A stretch of DNA of 64,000 nucleotides from PALSA-894 sp963734185 (lineage in GTDB: Bacteria > Pseudomonadota > Alphaproteobacteria > Rhizobiales > Xanthobacteraceae), in the NCBI GenBank assembly GCA_963734185.1, contig CAVTGA010000002.1, positions 1,240,001 to 1,304,000 on the forward strand. Direction: 5' to 3'. Of the stretch, positions 17,253 through 26,992 are shown piece after piece (position 1 is the first letter of the stretch; each line of letters begins with the position of its first letter). The notes beneath the pieces are model-generated. The model was not told where the DNA came from. It saw nothing but the letters and a program-made list of their open reading frames with translations, and ran no database searches. The translations under genes and the position numbers were made by a program.

Positions 17253-18188
17253 TTACGCCTCCGGCGGCAACACCACGCCGGCCTGGCTGGTGATGCGGCC
17301 GTAATGCTCGATGCGGCGATGGCGCTTGAAATCGAAGATCGTCGCCTTGTTGAACTTCGTCGCGTCGAGGTCGCAGTCGGCAACGACCAGTTCGTCGTCC
17401 TCGGTCTTTGCCGCCGCCACGATCTCGCCGTCCGGATTGACGATGCAGCTGCCGCCGAACAGCGGATGGCCGTCCTCGACGCCGCTTTTCGCGGTCGCCA
17501 CCACCCAGGTGGCGTTCTGATAGGCGCCGGCCTGCACCGAGAGATTATGATGGAACAGACGCTTCTCCGGGCCTTCGCTCGCCTTCTGCGAATTCACCGA
17601 CGGCGTGTTGTAGCCGAGCATGACCAGCTCCACGCCCTGCAGGCCCATGACCCGGTAGGTCTCGGGCCAGCGGCGGTCGTTGCAGATGCACATGCCGAGG
17701 ATGCCGCCCATGCTGCGCCAGACCGGAAACCCGAGGTTGCCCGGCTCGAAGTAACGCTTCTCCAGGTGCTGGAACGCGCGCTCGGGATCGAACTCGGAAT
17801 GGCCCGGCAAGTGCACCTTGCGGTACTTGCCGGCGATGTTCCCGTCGCGGTCGACCAGGATCGCGGTGTTGTAACGGTGCCCGTCGGGAGTGAGCTCCGC
17901 ATAGCCGAAATTCATGCCGATCTTGCATTCCGCGGCCTTCTCGAACAGCGGCCGGGTCGCGGCGTTCGGCATCTCGCGCTCGAACCAGGAATCCACTTCG
18001 GCCTGATCGGTCATGTACCAGCGCGGGAAGAAAGTGGTGAGGGCAAGCTCGGTGAACACCACGAGGTCGCATTTCTGCGCCTTGGCCTGATCGAGCAGGT
18101 CGATCATGCGGGCGACCACGGCCTGCCGGCTTTCGGCCTTCTGGATCGGGCCCGACTGGGCGGCGGCGACGCGCAACACGCGGCTCAT
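17253..18188 (-). CDS. N-carbamoyl-D-amino acid hydrolase (nitrilase superfamily)
   Basis: A 311-residue protein, close to the usual 304. The catalytic triad is complete: Glu47 in VVFTELALTTFF, Lys124 in KYRKVHLPGH and Cys169 in GMCICNDRRWPETYR. The CNDRRWPETYR stretch is typical of D-carbamoylase. It removes carbamate from N-carbamoyl amino acids made by the hydantoinase nearby, giving a free amino acid, CO2 and ammonia. Cytoplasmic. Confidence 0.9.
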   Translation of the reverse strand: MSRVLRVAAAQSGPIQKAESRQAVVARMIDLLDQAKAQKCDLVVFTELALTTFFPRWYMTDQAEVDSWFEREMPNAATRPLFEKAAECKIGMNFGYAELTPDGHRYNTAILVDRDGNIAGKYRKVHLPGHSEFDPERAFQHLEKRYFEPGNLGFPVWRSMGGILGMCICNDRRWPETYRVMGLQGVELVMLGYNTPSVNSQKASEGPEKRLFHHNLSVQAGAYQNATWVVATAKSGVEDGHPLFGGSCIVNPDGEIVAAAKTEDDELVVADCDLDATKFNKATIFDFKRHRRIEHYGRITSQAGVVLPPEA

Positions 18189-18217
18189 GCATGCTCTCCT
18201 GAAATATCTCTTTGTTG

Positions 18218-18266
18218 AAGCATGATCTTTTCCGAAAACCGGTGTCCACTTTTCGGGATCATGCTT
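18218..18266. repeat. Palindromic repeat, class F
   Basis: AAGCATGATCTTTTCCGAAA at the left and its complement TTTTCGGGATCATGCTT at the right around ACCGGTGTCCAC. It lies between the permease stop (18266-18268) and the N-carbamoylase start. I know this motif as a common rhizobial intergenic palindrome. Confidence 0.8.
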
Positions 18267-18934
18267 TAAGACGCCATCCGCCGCTCCAACCGGCTCACCA
18301 GGCGGACCACCGGCCATAGCATGGCGAGGTAGATCGCGGCCGCCAAGACGATCGGCGAGGCGTTGAAGGTGATCGAGCGCGCCATGTCGGCGGAATAGAG
18401 CATTTCCGGCAGCGCCACCACGCTGGCGATCGACGTGAGCTTCACCACCTCGACCGTGTTGGAGATGAGATCGGGCAGCACGTTGCGTATCGCTTGCGGG
18501 AGGACGACGTGGCTGAGCGCTTGGAAGCCATTGAGCCCGGTGGAGCGCGCCGCATCCCACTGGCCGCGGCCGATGCTCTCGATGCCGGCGCGGTAGATCT
18601 CGCCGTAATAGCTCGAGGTGTTGAGGAAGAACGCGACGGCGACCGCCGCGACCGGCGAAAGCCGGATGCCGGCGAACGGCAGGCCGGAATAGACGAAGAT
18701 CAGCAGGACCAGCGGCGGCACGGCGCGGAACAAATCGATCGCCACGATCATGAAGGCGCGCACCGCGCGCGAGGAGGAGAGCGACAGCAGCGCGAACAAG
18801 AGCCCGCCGGCGAGCCCGAGCGGGATGACCAGGAGGCACAGCAGGATCGTTTGCTGGAAGCCGGTCAGCACCAGCGGCAACGCCTTCGCCATGATGTCGA
18901 GATTGAAGAATTGATGCAGGAGCGCGTCCATCAC
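18266..18934 (-). CDS. Polar amino acid ABC transporter permease (HisM/GlnP type)
   Basis: A 222-residue membrane protein with about five helices and the amino-acid permease EAA loop GQWDAARSTGLNGFQALSHVVLPQAIR. It starts with GTG at 18934, overlapping the previous stop by GTGA; the ATG at 18931 is an equal alternative. Last gene of a four-gene importer operon. Confidence 0.87.
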   Translation of the reverse strand: MMDALLHQFFNLDIMAKALPLVLTGFQQTILLCLLVIPLGLAGGLLFALLSLSSSRAVRAFMIVAIDLFRAVPPLVLLIFVYSGLPFAGIRLSPVAAVAVAFFLNTSSYYGEIYRAGIESIGRGQWDAARSTGLNGFQALSHVVLPQAIRNVLPDLISNTVEVVKLTSIASVVALPEMLYSADMARSITFNASPIVLAAAIYLAMLWPVVRLVSRLERRMAS

Positions 18935-19614
18935 GCCCTCCGCCAGGCAAAACGCGTCTCGATCCAGCGCCCGAGCGCGACCACGGGGATGAACAGGATC
19001 ACGTAGGCGATCGCCCCCATCATCAGCGGGGTGGCGTTGCCGGAGAACGACTGAGCGGTGGTCGCCTGATTGAGGATCTCAGGCACCCCGATCACGGTGC
19101 CAAGCGCGGTGTTCTTGGTGATGGCGACGGTGCGGTTGGTGATCGGCGGCACGGCGAGGCGCACCGCCTGCGGCAGCACGATGTAGGCGAGCGTGTCGAC
19201 GAAGTTCAAGCCGGTCGAGCGCGCGGCCTCCCACTGTCCCTTGGGGATTGACAGGATCCCGGCCCAGAAGATCTCTTCCGCGAAGGCGGCGAGCACGAAC
19301 GACAGCACCAGCCACAGCACCGCGAAGGACGGGATATTGATCCCGACGTTGGGCAGGCCGAAATAGACCAACAGCACCAGCACCAGTGGCGGCAGCGCGC
19401 GGAACATGTCGACGAACGCGACGATGAGCGCGTTGACGGGGAGTATCCGCAGCGTGCGGGTGACCGCGAGGGCGAGGCCGAGCAGGATGCCGGTGACGAC
19501 GACCGCGAGCGCGATCTCGACGGTCACCAGCATGCCCTTGAGGATCGAGGGTAGGTATTGCTCGATCACGTTCCACTTGAAGAACGTCTCGACGAAGCGG
19601 GACCAGCCGTTCAC
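18931..19614 (-). CDS. Polar amino acid ABC transporter permease (HisQ/GlnP type)
   Basis: A 227-residue membrane protein with the EAA loop GQWEAARSTGLNFVDTLAYIVLPQAVR. It forms a heterodimer with the following permease. The start is GTG at 19614, overlapping the ATPase stop by GTGA, so the operon is tightly coupled. Confidence 0.87.
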   Translation of the reverse strand: MNGWSRFVETFFKWNVIEQYLPSILKGMLVTVEIALAVVVTGILLGLALAVTRTLRILPVNALIVAFVDMFRALPPLVLVLLVYFGLPNVGINIPSFAVLWLVLSFVLAAFAEEIFWAGILSIPKGQWEAARSTGLNFVDTLAYIVLPQAVRLAVPPITNRTVAITKNTALGTVIGVPEILNQATTAQSFSGNATPLMMGAIAYVILFIPVVALGRWIETRFAWRRA

Positions 19615-20357
19615 CGTATCAGCTCCGCGATGAAGCCCTTGGTGCGCGTCTCGCGCGGCGCGCCGAAGATCCGCTCGGGCGGTCCTTCCTCCACGATCAA
19701 TCCGTGGTCCATGAAGATCACGCGGTCGGCGGCGTCGCGCGCAAAGCGCATCTCGTGGCTCACCACCAGCATGGTCATGCCGCTGCGTTTGAGCTCACGC
19801 ATCACCGCGAGCACACTGCCGACCAGTTCGGGATCGAGCGCCGAGGTCGGCTCGTCGAACAGCATGATGGTCGGCTCGAGCGCGAGCGCGCGGGCGATGG
19901 CGACGCGCTGCTGTTGGCCGCCGGAAAGCTCCGACGGGTAGGATTTGGCTTTCTCGGCCAGCCCGACGCGCGCGAGCGCGGCGCGCCCGCGCTCATCCGC
20001 CTCGGCGCGCGAGTTGCCGACCACCTTGCGCAGCGCGAGCGTGACGTTGCCGAGGGCTGTCATGTGCGGATAGAGATTGAACGACTGGAACACCATGCCG
20101 ATGCGCCGCCGCATGGCGTTGATGTCGGTCGCGCGCTCCATCAGGTCGACGCCCTCGACCCGGATCGCGCCGGCGGAGGGCTCCTCGAGCCGGTTGCAGC
20201 AGCGCAGCAAGGTGCTCTTGCCCGAACCGGAAGGTCCGATGATGAACACCAGCTCCTGCGGCTGCACTGCGAGATCGATTCCGCGCAGCACTTCGGTGTG
20301 GCCGAAGCTCTTGCGTAAGGCCCGAACCTCGAGGATCGGCGGCCGGCCGGGATTCAT
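19611..20357 (-). CDS. Polar amino acid ABC transporter ATP-binding protein (GlnQ/HisP type)
   Basis: A 248-residue ATPase. Walker A GPSGSGKST is at 41-49, LSGGQQQR at 144-151 and Walker B IMLFDEPTSALDPE from about 164, with the switch His in VVSHEM. The length and the ending without an added domain are typical of amino-acid importers. Starts 6 bases after the binding-protein stop. Confidence 0.9.
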   Translation of the reverse strand: MNPGRPPILEVRALRKSFGHTEVLRGIDLAVQPQELVFIIGPSGSGKSTLLRCCNRLEEPSAGAIRVEGVDLMERATDINAMRRRIGMVFQSFNLYPHMTALGNVTLALRKVVGNSRAEADERGRAALARVGLAEKAKSYPSELSGGQQQRVAIARALALEPTIMLFDEPTSALDPELVGSVLAVMRELKRSGMTMLVVSHEMRFARDAADRVIFMDHGLIVEEGPPERIFGAPRETRTKGFIAELIR

Positions 20358-20363
20358 CCGCCC

Positions 20364-21197
20364 TCAGTTGCAGGACGGCGTGTGCGGGGTCGGATCGTAG
20401 CCCGCCATGTCGGGCACGCCGTAGCCCGGGAACACCGTCACGGCGGCCGAGCCGGGCGGCGGCTTCACGCCGAACCACTTCTCGTGCATGCGCGCGATGG
20501 TGCCGTCGAGCTTCATGCACTCGATGGCGTTCTCGAGCGTCTTGCGCAGTTCTCCGGAGTCCTTGCGCAAGGGCGCCGCCCAGACCAGGCCGGTCGAGTG
20601 CAGATAGGACAGTTCGAGCTGCGGGTTGTTCTTCACCGCCCAGGCGATGACGGTGTTGCCGGCGACGTTGGCGTCGGCGCGGCCGGCGAGCACGGCCTGC
20701 ACGGCGTCGGTCTGCGTGCCGAAGGATTCGACCTTCCAGCCGATCCTGGCTTCGAGATCGCGCGCCCAGGAGTCGTAGGCCGAGCCCTTGTTGACCGATA
20801 CGATCTTGCCCTTGAGGTCCTCGAGCTTGGTGACCTTGGGGGCGCCCTTCTTGATCAGGAACTGGAAGTCGGTGTTGAGGTAGCCCTCGGTGAACAGCAT
20901 GTTGTCGGCGCGTTCCTTGGTCACCGTGGTCGGCGCGGCGACGAAATCGTAGGTGCCGGCCTGCAGGGCGGGCACGATACCGGAGAACTGCGTGGCGTCG
21001 ATGGTCACCTTGCGCTTGAGACGCTTGCCGATCTCTTCGGCGAGATCGATGTTGAAGCCCTCATAGCCGCCGCCGAGCTTCGGCATGGCGTGCGGCGCGA
21101 ACGTGCCGTCGACCGCGGTGCGCAGCGGCGGCGCTTCCTGCGCGGCGAGCGGCGAGGCGGCGAACAGCGCGGCCAGCAGGAACGCATGTTGCTTCAT
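20364..21197 (-). CDS. Amino acid ABC transporter substrate-binding protein (family 3)
   Basis: A 277-residue periplasmic protein. Residues 1-19 are a Sec signal peptide ending LAAQ. The mature part shows the family 3 pattern GYEGFNIDLAEEIGKRLKRK, the ligand Arg/Asp region FVAAPTTVTKERADNMLFT, and the closing FGVKPPPG. It heads the importer operon. The ligand is unknown; the hydantoinase, racemase and N-carbamoylase genes adjoining suggest an amino acid, a carbamoyl amino acid or a related amide. Confidence 0.85.
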   Translation of the reverse strand: MKQHAFLLAALFAASPLAAQEAPPLRTAVDGTFAPHAMPKLGGGYEGFNIDLAEEIGKRLKRKVTIDATQFSGIVPALQAGTYDFVAAPTTVTKERADNMLFTEGYLNTDFQFLIKKGAPKVTKLEDLKGKIVSVNKGSAYDSWARDLEARIGWKVESFGTQTDAVQAVLAGRADANVAGNTVIAWAVKNNPQLELSYLHSTGLVWAAPLRKDSGELRKTLENAIECMKLDGTIARMHEKWFGVKPPPGSAAVTVFPGYGVPDMAGYDPTPHTPSCN

Positions 21198-21290
21198 GGA
21201 AAATCCCCCAAACGCCGTCCGGCATGTTGAACGTTTCGCAAGAAGCCTATAGCAGTCGGCGGCGGCGCCACAAGCCGAGGGCGTGCAAAG

Positions 21291-22214
21291 ATGCGGCAGA
21301 TGCTCGATACCCAGGCAAACGGCGTCTACATCATCGCGGCGACGCCGTTCAGCGACGACGGCGCGGTGGATAGCGCGAGCCTCGACCGGCTGATGGATTT
21401 CTACATCGGCTGCGGCATCACCGGCATCACGGTGCTCGGCATCATGGGCGAGGCGCCGAAGCTCACCCACGCCGAATCGGTCGCGCTGACACGTCAGGTG
21501 GTACGGCGCGCGAACGGCCTGCCGGTGGTGGTCGGCGCGTCGTCGCCCGGCTTCGCCTCGATGGGCGCGCTGGTCAAAGACGTGATGGACGCCGGCGCGG
21601 GCGGCGTGATGATCGCGCCGCCGCCGACGCTCAAGACCGACGATCAGATCGTGGCGTATTTCGCCCACGCCGTGGAGGCGATCGGCCGTGACGTCCCGTT
21701 CGTGATCCAGGACTATCCCTACGCGTCCGGCGTGTTCATGGCGCCTGCGGTGATCCGGCGCATCGTGCAGGACAACCCGTCGGCCAAGATGGTGAAGCAC
21801 GAGGAATGGCCCGGGCTGGAAAAGCTCAGCGCGCTGAAGAACCTCATGGCCGACGGCAGCATGCGCAAGGTCGCGATCCTGTGCGGCAACGGCGGCGTGT
21901 TCCTGCCGCACGAGCTGGAGCGCGGCGCCGACGGCGCCAACACAGGCTATGCGTATCCGGAGATGCTGGTGCAGTTGGTGAAGCTCATCAAGGCGGGCGA
22001 GCGCGCGGCCGCGCACGATCTGTTCGACCGGCACCTGCCGCTGCTGCGCTACGAGCAGCAGCCCGGAATGCTGGGCTTGGCCGTGCGCAAGTACATCTTG
22101 AAGCGCCGCGGCGCGATCGCCAGCGATGCGCAGCGCAAGCCGGGCATCAAGCTCTCCAAGGAGGCGGTCGCCGAAATCGAGTTCCTGATCGCGCGGCTGG
22201 AGCGGAACGAGTGA
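21291..22214 (+). CDS. DapA-like class I aldolase family protein
   Basis: A 307-residue TIM barrel of the dihydrodipicolinate synthase / N-acetylneuraminate lyase superfamily. The Schiff-base Lys169 is in AKMVKHEEWPG and the catalytic Tyr in QDYPYASGV (142 or 144). The substrate loop GIMGEAPKLTHAE takes the place of the GTTGE of true DapA, so a lysine-pathway role is unlikely. Stop overlaps the HyuA start (TGATG), placing it in one operon with HyuA/HyuB and tying it to hydantoin or oxoproline breakdown. Substrate unknown. Confidence 0.82.
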   Translation: MRQMLDTQANGVYIIAATPFSDDGAVDSASLDRLMDFYIGCGITGITVLGIMGEAPKLTHAESVALTRQVVRRANGLPVVVGASSPGFASMGALVKDVMDAGAGGVMIAPPPTLKTDDQIVAYFAHAVEAIGRDVPFVIQDYPYASGVFMAPAVIRRIVQDNPSAKMVKHEEWPGLEKLSALKNLMADGSMRKVAILCGNGGVFLPHELERGADGANTGYAYPEMLVQLVKLIKAGERAAAHDLFDRHLPLLRYEQQPGMLGLAVRKYILKRRGAIASDAQRKPGIKLSKEAVAEIEFLIARLERNE

Positions 22215-24301
22215 TGGCGACGCGTCCTGACGTCCGCATGGCGGTCGATATCGGCGGCACCTTCACCGACATCGTGCTCGATCGCGGGACCGAGCGTCTC
22301 ACCCGCAAGGTGCTGACCACGACGAGCCGGCCCGAGGAGGGCGTGCTCTCAGGTGCGCGGCTGGTGCTGGCCGATGCGGGCCTGCACTTCTCCGACATCG
22401 ACGTGTTCGTGCACGGCACGACGCTCGCCACCAACGCCATCATCGAGCGGCGCGGCGCGCGCACCGCGCTGATCGCCAGCGACGGCTTCCGCGACGTGCT
22501 CGATATCGCGACCGAGAGCCGCTACGACCAGTACGACCTGACCATCGAGAAACCGGAGCCGCTGGTGCCGCGCGCCTTGCGCGTCACCGTGCCCGAGCGC
22601 GTCGACGTGAACGGACAGGTGCGGCTCGCGCTCGACGAGACGGCGGTCGCGGGCCACGTGGCGTTCCTGCGCGCGCGCGGCATCGAAAGCGTCGCGATCT
22701 GCTTCATGCATTCCTACGCCAACCCGGAGCACGAGCAGCGCACGGCCGCGATCCTGAAAGCCGCGATGCCGGAGTTGCGCATCACGCTCTCCTGCGAGGT
22801 GTGCCCCGAGATCCGCGAATATGAGCGCACCTCGACGGCGGCCGCCAACGCCTACGTGCAGCCGCTGATCGACGGGTATCTGGCGCGCATGGACGATGCG
22901 CTGCGGATCGAGCAGTTCCGCGGCGCGATCTATCTGGTGACCTCGGGCGGCGGGCTGACCTCGATCGACACCGCGCGGCGCTTTCCGGTGCGGCTGGTCG
23001 AGTCGGGACCGGCCGGCGGCGCGATCTTCGCCGCGGAAGTCGCGGCGCGCGCCGGCGAGAACAAGGTGATCTCGTTCGACATGGGCGGCACCACCGCCAA
23101 GATCTGCCTGATCGAGAACTTCGCGCCCAATGGCGCGCGGGTCTACGAGGTCGATCGCGCGGCGCGCTTCCTCAAAGGCAGCGGACTGCCGCTGCGCATC
23201 CCGGTGATCGAGATGGTGGAGATCGGCGCCGGCGGCGGCTCGATCGCCAAGGTCGACGCCTTGAAGCGCGTCGCGGTCGGCCCCGAGAGCGCCGGCTCGG
23301 AGCCGGGGCCGGCATGCTACGCCCGCGGCGGCGCGCAGGCGACCGTCACCGACGCCGACGTGGCGCTCGGCATGATCGATCCCGACGGCTTCGCCGGCGG
23401 CACGATCGCGCTCGCGCCGGAGCTTTCGCGCGCTGCGCTCACGCGCGACATCGGCGCGCCATTGGGACTGACGGCGGAAACCGCCGCCTACGCGGTGCAT
23501 GAGATGGTGTGCGAGAACATGGCGAGCGCCGCGCGCGTGCACGCGGTCGAGCGCGGCGAGGCGGCGGTCGACCACACCTTGATCGCATTCGGCGGCGCCG
23601 CGCCGCTGCACGCCGCGCGCGTCGCCGAGAAGATCGGCGTGGCGCGCGTGATCGTTCCGCCCGATGCCGGCGTCGGTTCGGCCATCGGCTTCCTGGCGGC
23701 GCCGATCTCCTACGAGCTGGTCAGGAGCCGCCCGGTGCGGCTCGATCGGTTCGATGCCGCCGCGATCTCGGCCTTGCTCGCCGAGATGTCGCAGGCGGCG
23801 CGCGCGCTGGTCGAGCCGGGCGCGCGCGGAGCACCGATCACGGAGCGGCGGCTCGCCTACATGCGCTATGTCGGGCAAGGCCACGAGATCACCGTGCCGG
23901 TGCCGCTGCGTGCGCTCACCCCCGACGATGCGGCGGCGCTGCGTGAGGCGTTCGAACGCGAATATGCGGTGCTGTTCCGCCGGCCGATCCCGGGCGCCGC
24001 GATCGAGGCGCTGAGCTGGTCGGTGCTGGTATCGACCGCGGCCCGCCGGGTCGAGCCGGTCGCCGCCGCGGCGGAGCGGCGCGCCCCGGCGCCGGAGGGG
24101 AGCCGTGCCTGGTTCGACGGCCGCGCCGGGCGCACCATCGACGTGCCGCTCTATCGGCGCGCGCACATGGAAGCAGGTGCGCGCCTTACGGGTCCCGCCA
24201 TCATCGCCGAGGACGCGACCTCGACCTTCGTGTCGGCCGCATTCGACGCGCGCATCGACGCCGCCGGGTGTATCGTGATGGAGCGGAGGGCAACCCAGTG
24301 A
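22214..24301 (+). CDS. hyuA: Hydantoinase/oxoprolinase subunit A (HyuA family)
   Basis: A 695-residue protein. It opens with the ASKHA-type phosphate loop AVDIGGTFTDIV and has a second nucleotide motif, ISFDMGGTTAKICLIE, near residue 288. The family (N-methylhydantoinase A, 5-oxoprolinase, acetone and acetophenone carboxylase subunits) uses ATP to phosphorylate an amide or ketone. The partner HyuB follows with a 4-base overlap. No biotin or third small subunit is encoded nearby, which argues for the hydantoinase or oxoprolinase type over the carboxylase type. Confidence 0.87.
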   Translation: MATRPDVRMAVDIGGTFTDIVLDRGTERLTRKVLTTTSRPEEGVLSGARLVLADAGLHFSDIDVFVHGTTLATNAIIERRGARTALIASDGFRDVLDIATESRYDQYDLTIEKPEPLVPRALRVTVPERVDVNGQVRLALDETAVAGHVAFLRARGIESVAICFMHSYANPEHEQRTAAILKAAMPELRITLSCEVCPEIREYERTSTAAANAYVQPLIDGYLARMDDALRIEQFRGAIYLVTSGGGLTSIDTARRFPVRLVESGPAGGAIFAAEVAARAGENKVISFDMGGTTAKICLIENFAPNGARVYEVDRAARFLKGSGLPLRIPVIEMVEIGAGGGSIAKVDALKRVAVGPESAGSEPGPACYARGGAQATVTDADVALGMIDPDGFAGGTIALAPELSRAALTRDIGAPLGLTAETAAYAVHEMVCENMASAARVHAVERGEAAVDHTLIAFGGAAPLHAARVAEKIGVARVIVPPDAGVGSAIGFLAAPISYELVRSRPVRLDRFDAAAISALLAEMSQAARALVEPGARGAPITERRLAYMRYVGQGHEITVPVPLRALTPDDAAALREAFEREYAVLFRRPIPGAAIEALSWSVLVSTAARRVEPVAAAAERRAPAPEGSRAWFDGRAGRTIDVPLYRRAHMEAGARLTGPAIIAEDATSTFVSAAFDARIDAAGCIVMERRATQ

Positions 24302-25968
24302 AGACCGACGCCACCTCGCTGATCGACCTGCAGATCATGTGGAACCGCCTGATCGCGGTGGTCGAGGAGCAGGCGCAGGTGCTGATGCGCACCGCGTTCT
24401 CGCCGATCGTGCGCGAGTGCGGCGATCTTTCGGCCGGCGTGTTCGACCTCAAAGGCCGCATGCTGGCGCAGGCGGTGACCGGCACGCCCGGCCATGTCAA
24501 CTCGATGGCCGAGTCGGTCAAGCACTTCATCCGCCACTTTCCCATCGACACGATGAAGCCGGGCGACGCCTACATCACCAACGACCCGTGGATGGGCACC
24601 GGCCATCTCAACGATTTCGTGGTGACGACGCCGGCGTTCAAGGACGGGCGCTGCGTCGCGCTGTTCTCCTGCACCAGCCACTTGATGGATATCGGCGGCA
24701 TCGGCTTCGGGCCGGACGCGACCGATGTGTTCATGGAGGGCCTCTACATCCCGATGCTGAAGCTGATCGACCAGGGCGTGGTGAACGAGACCCTGATGGC
24801 GATGATCCGCTCCAATACGCGCTTACCCGTCGACACCGAGGGCGACACCTATTCGCTCGCGGCCTGCAACGACGTCGGCGCCAAGCGCCTCACCGAGATG
24901 ATGGAGGAGTTCGGCATCGAGACGCTCGATCGGATCGCCGACCACGTCTGCGACCGTTCGCGCGAAGCCGTGATGGAGGAGATCGGCAAGCTGCCGCGCG
25001 GCACCTGGCGAAACACCATGACGGTCGACGGCTACGACTCAGCCGTGACGATCGCCGCTGCGCTCACCGTCTCGGACGAGGGCATCCATGTCGACTACAC
25101 CGGCACCTCGCCGCAGTCGCGCTACGGCATCAACGTGCCGATGGCCTACACGACGGCCTATACGGTGTTCGGGCTCGGTTGCGTGGTGGCAAGCCGCATC
25201 CCGAACAATGCCGGCTCGCTCGGGCCGCTCACCGTGTCGGCGCCGCCGGGCTCGATCACCAACGCGCCGAAGCCGGCGCCGGTGTGCATCCGCCACGTCA
25301 TCGGGCAGATGCTGCCCGACGTGGTGTTCGGCTGTTTGCGCCAGATCATCCCCGAGCGCGTGCCGGCCGAAGGCACGTCATGCCTGTGGAACCTGAACGT
25401 GCGCGGCGAAACGCAGTCGGGCGCCGGCGGCAATTACGGGTTCACCATGGCGGTGACGTCGAACGGCGGTACCGGTGCGCGGCCGGACAAGGACGGCCTC
25501 TCGGCCACCGCCTATCCGAGCGGCGTGCGCGGCACGCCGGTCGAGATCGCCGAGCAGCAGACGCCGCTGATCTTCTGGAAGAAGGAGCTGCGCGCCGACT
25601 CGGGCGGCGCCGGGCGCATGCGCGGCGGGCTCGGGCAGGTGATCGAGATCGAGAGCGGCATCGGCCGCCCGTGGGACATCCTGGCGGCGTTCGACCGCAT
25701 CGATCATCCGGCGCGCGGGCGCGACGGCGGGCACAATGGCGCGGCCGGCTATCTCGGGCTCAAGTCGGGACGCAAGATGCGCGGCAAGGGCTTCCAGGAA
25801 GTGCCGCCGGGCGACCGGCTCGTGGTGCTGACGCCGGGCGGCGGCGGCATCGGCAAGCCCACGGAGCGCGCGCCGCAGCGCGTCGCGCGCGACCTTGCCG
25901 ACGGGCTGGTGTCGGACGACACGGCACGCGCGGTTTACGATTTTACGCCGGTGACAGCGGCGGAGTGA
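24298..25968 (+). CDS. hyuB: Hydantoinase/oxoprolinase subunit B (HyuB family)
   Basis: A 556-residue protein with family motifs GDAYITNDPWMGTGHLNDFV (about residue 90), SCTSHLMDIGG and the C-terminal GGGGIGKPTERAP. HyuB completes ring opening of the substrate phosphorylated by HyuA. It starts with GTG at 24298 after a strong GGAGGG site and overlaps the HyuA stop by GTGA. Length is normal for the family. Confidence 0.87.
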   Translation: MKTDATSLIDLQIMWNRLIAVVEEQAQVLMRTAFSPIVRECGDLSAGVFDLKGRMLAQAVTGTPGHVNSMAESVKHFIRHFPIDTMKPGDAYITNDPWMGTGHLNDFVVTTPAFKDGRCVALFSCTSHLMDIGGIGFGPDATDVFMEGLYIPMLKLIDQGVVNETLMAMIRSNTRLPVDTEGDTYSLAACNDVGAKRLTEMMEEFGIETLDRIADHVCDRSREAVMEEIGKLPRGTWRNTMTVDGYDSAVTIAAALTVSDEGIHVDYTGTSPQSRYGINVPMAYTTAYTVFGLGCVVASRIPNNAGSLGPLTVSAPPGSITNAPKPAPVCIRHVIGQMLPDVVFGCLRQIIPERVPAEGTSCLWNLNVRGETQSGAGGNYGFTMAVTSNGGTGARPDKDGLSATAYPSGVRGTPVEIAEQQTPLIFWKKELRADSGGAGRMRGGLGQVIEIESGIGRPWDILAAFDRIDHPARGRDGGHNGAAGYLGLKSGRKMRGKGFQEVPPGDRLVVLTPGGGGIGKPTERAPQRVARDLADGLVSDDTARAVYDFTPVTAAE

Positions 25969-25990
25969 GTGATGACAGAGGGGAACGATC

Positions 25991-26992
25991 ATGTGGACAC
26001 GACGTGACATCATGGTGGGAACCGGCGCCGTCCTGACGAGCGCCGCATTTTCCGGAGGCGCCTCGGCGCAGACCAAGCTCGATCTCGCAACCGTTTGGCC
26101 GGACGGGAATTTCCACACCCAGAATGCCAAGCGCTTCGCCGCCGAAGTCGGCAAGGTCACCAACAACGCGGTGAACATCACCGTGCAGTCGGGCGGCTCG
26201 CTCGGCTTCAAGGGACCGGAGCAGTTGCGCGCGGTGCGCGACGGGCTGGTGCCGATCGCCGACATCCTCAACATCCAGCAGATCGGTGACGAGCCGATGC
26301 TCGGCACCGAATCGATCCCGTTCCTGGTCGCTTCCGACAGCGAACTGAGGATCCTGCACAAGTATCTGCGCCCCGAATACGAGGCGATCGCGGCCAAGAA
26401 CAACCAGAAAGTCCTCTACATGGTGCCGTGGCCGACCCAGTACCTGCACCTGAAGGTGAAGAGCGACACGGTCGACGGACTGAAGGGCGTGAAGATCCGC
26501 GTGCCCGACAAGAACGCACAGGACATGTGCGCGGCCTTCGGCATGGCGCCGGTGCTGATCCCGTGGGGCGAGACCATCCCTGCGCTCGCCTCGGGCGCGG
26601 TCGCCGGCGTGTCGACCTCGGCGGTGTCGGGCGTCGACGGCAAGTTCTGGGAGTTCCTCAAATACATCTATCCGACCAACCACACCTGGTCGTGCCAGAT
26701 GGTCAACATCAGCCTCGACACCTGGAAGAAGCTCTCGGCCGATCAGCAGAAGGCAATCGAGGAACTTGCCAAGAAGCTCGAGCCGGAATTCTGGGCCGCG
26801 TCCGTCAAGGCCGACACCGACAGCCTCAAGCGGCTGACCGAGGGCGGAATGGAAGTCGTGACCATCCCGGCGGCGATGATGAAGGACTTCCAGGGACGCA
26901 CCGCACCGCTGCTCGACGCGTTCCTCAAGCGCGTGCCGGCGTCCGAGAAGCCCGTGAAGGCGTTCCTCGCCGAGGTGAAGCGCAGTTCATGA
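25991..26992 (+). CDS. TRAP transporter substrate-binding protein (DctP family)
   Basis: A 333-residue periplasmic protein. The N-terminus MWTRRDIMVGTGAVLTSAAF has a twin-arginine and a hydrophobic core ending GGASAQ, so Tat export is likely. The mature part fits DctP: the ligand Arg in GVKIRVPDKNAQ and the following APVLIPWGETIPALASGAVAGVST. It starts 22 bases after HyuB and should share its transcript, so the ligand may be the substrate of HyuAB. Confidence 0.87.
   Translation: MWTRRDIMVGTGAVLTSAAFSGGASAQTKLDLATVWPDGNFHTQNAKRFAAEVGKVTNNAVNITVQSGGSLGFKGPEQLRAVRDGLVPIADILNIQQIGDEPMLGTESIPFLVASDSELRILHKYLRPEYEAIAAKNNQKVLYMVPWPTQYLHLKVKSDTVDGLKGVKIRVPDKNAQDMCAAFGMAPVLIPWGETIPALASGAVAGVSTSAVSGVDGKFWEFLKYIYPTNHTWSCQMVNISLDTWKKLSADQQKAIEELAKKLEPEFWAASVKADTDSLKRLTEGGMEVVTIPAAMMKDFQGRTAPLLDAFLKRVPASEKPVKAFLAEVKRSS

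Noticed and set aside
21291..22214. Lysine-pathway dihydrodipicolinate synthase (dapA)
   Set aside because: The Schiff-base Lys is present but the GTTGE substrate loop is changed, and the gene is coupled to hyuA, so a catabolic aldolase is more likely.
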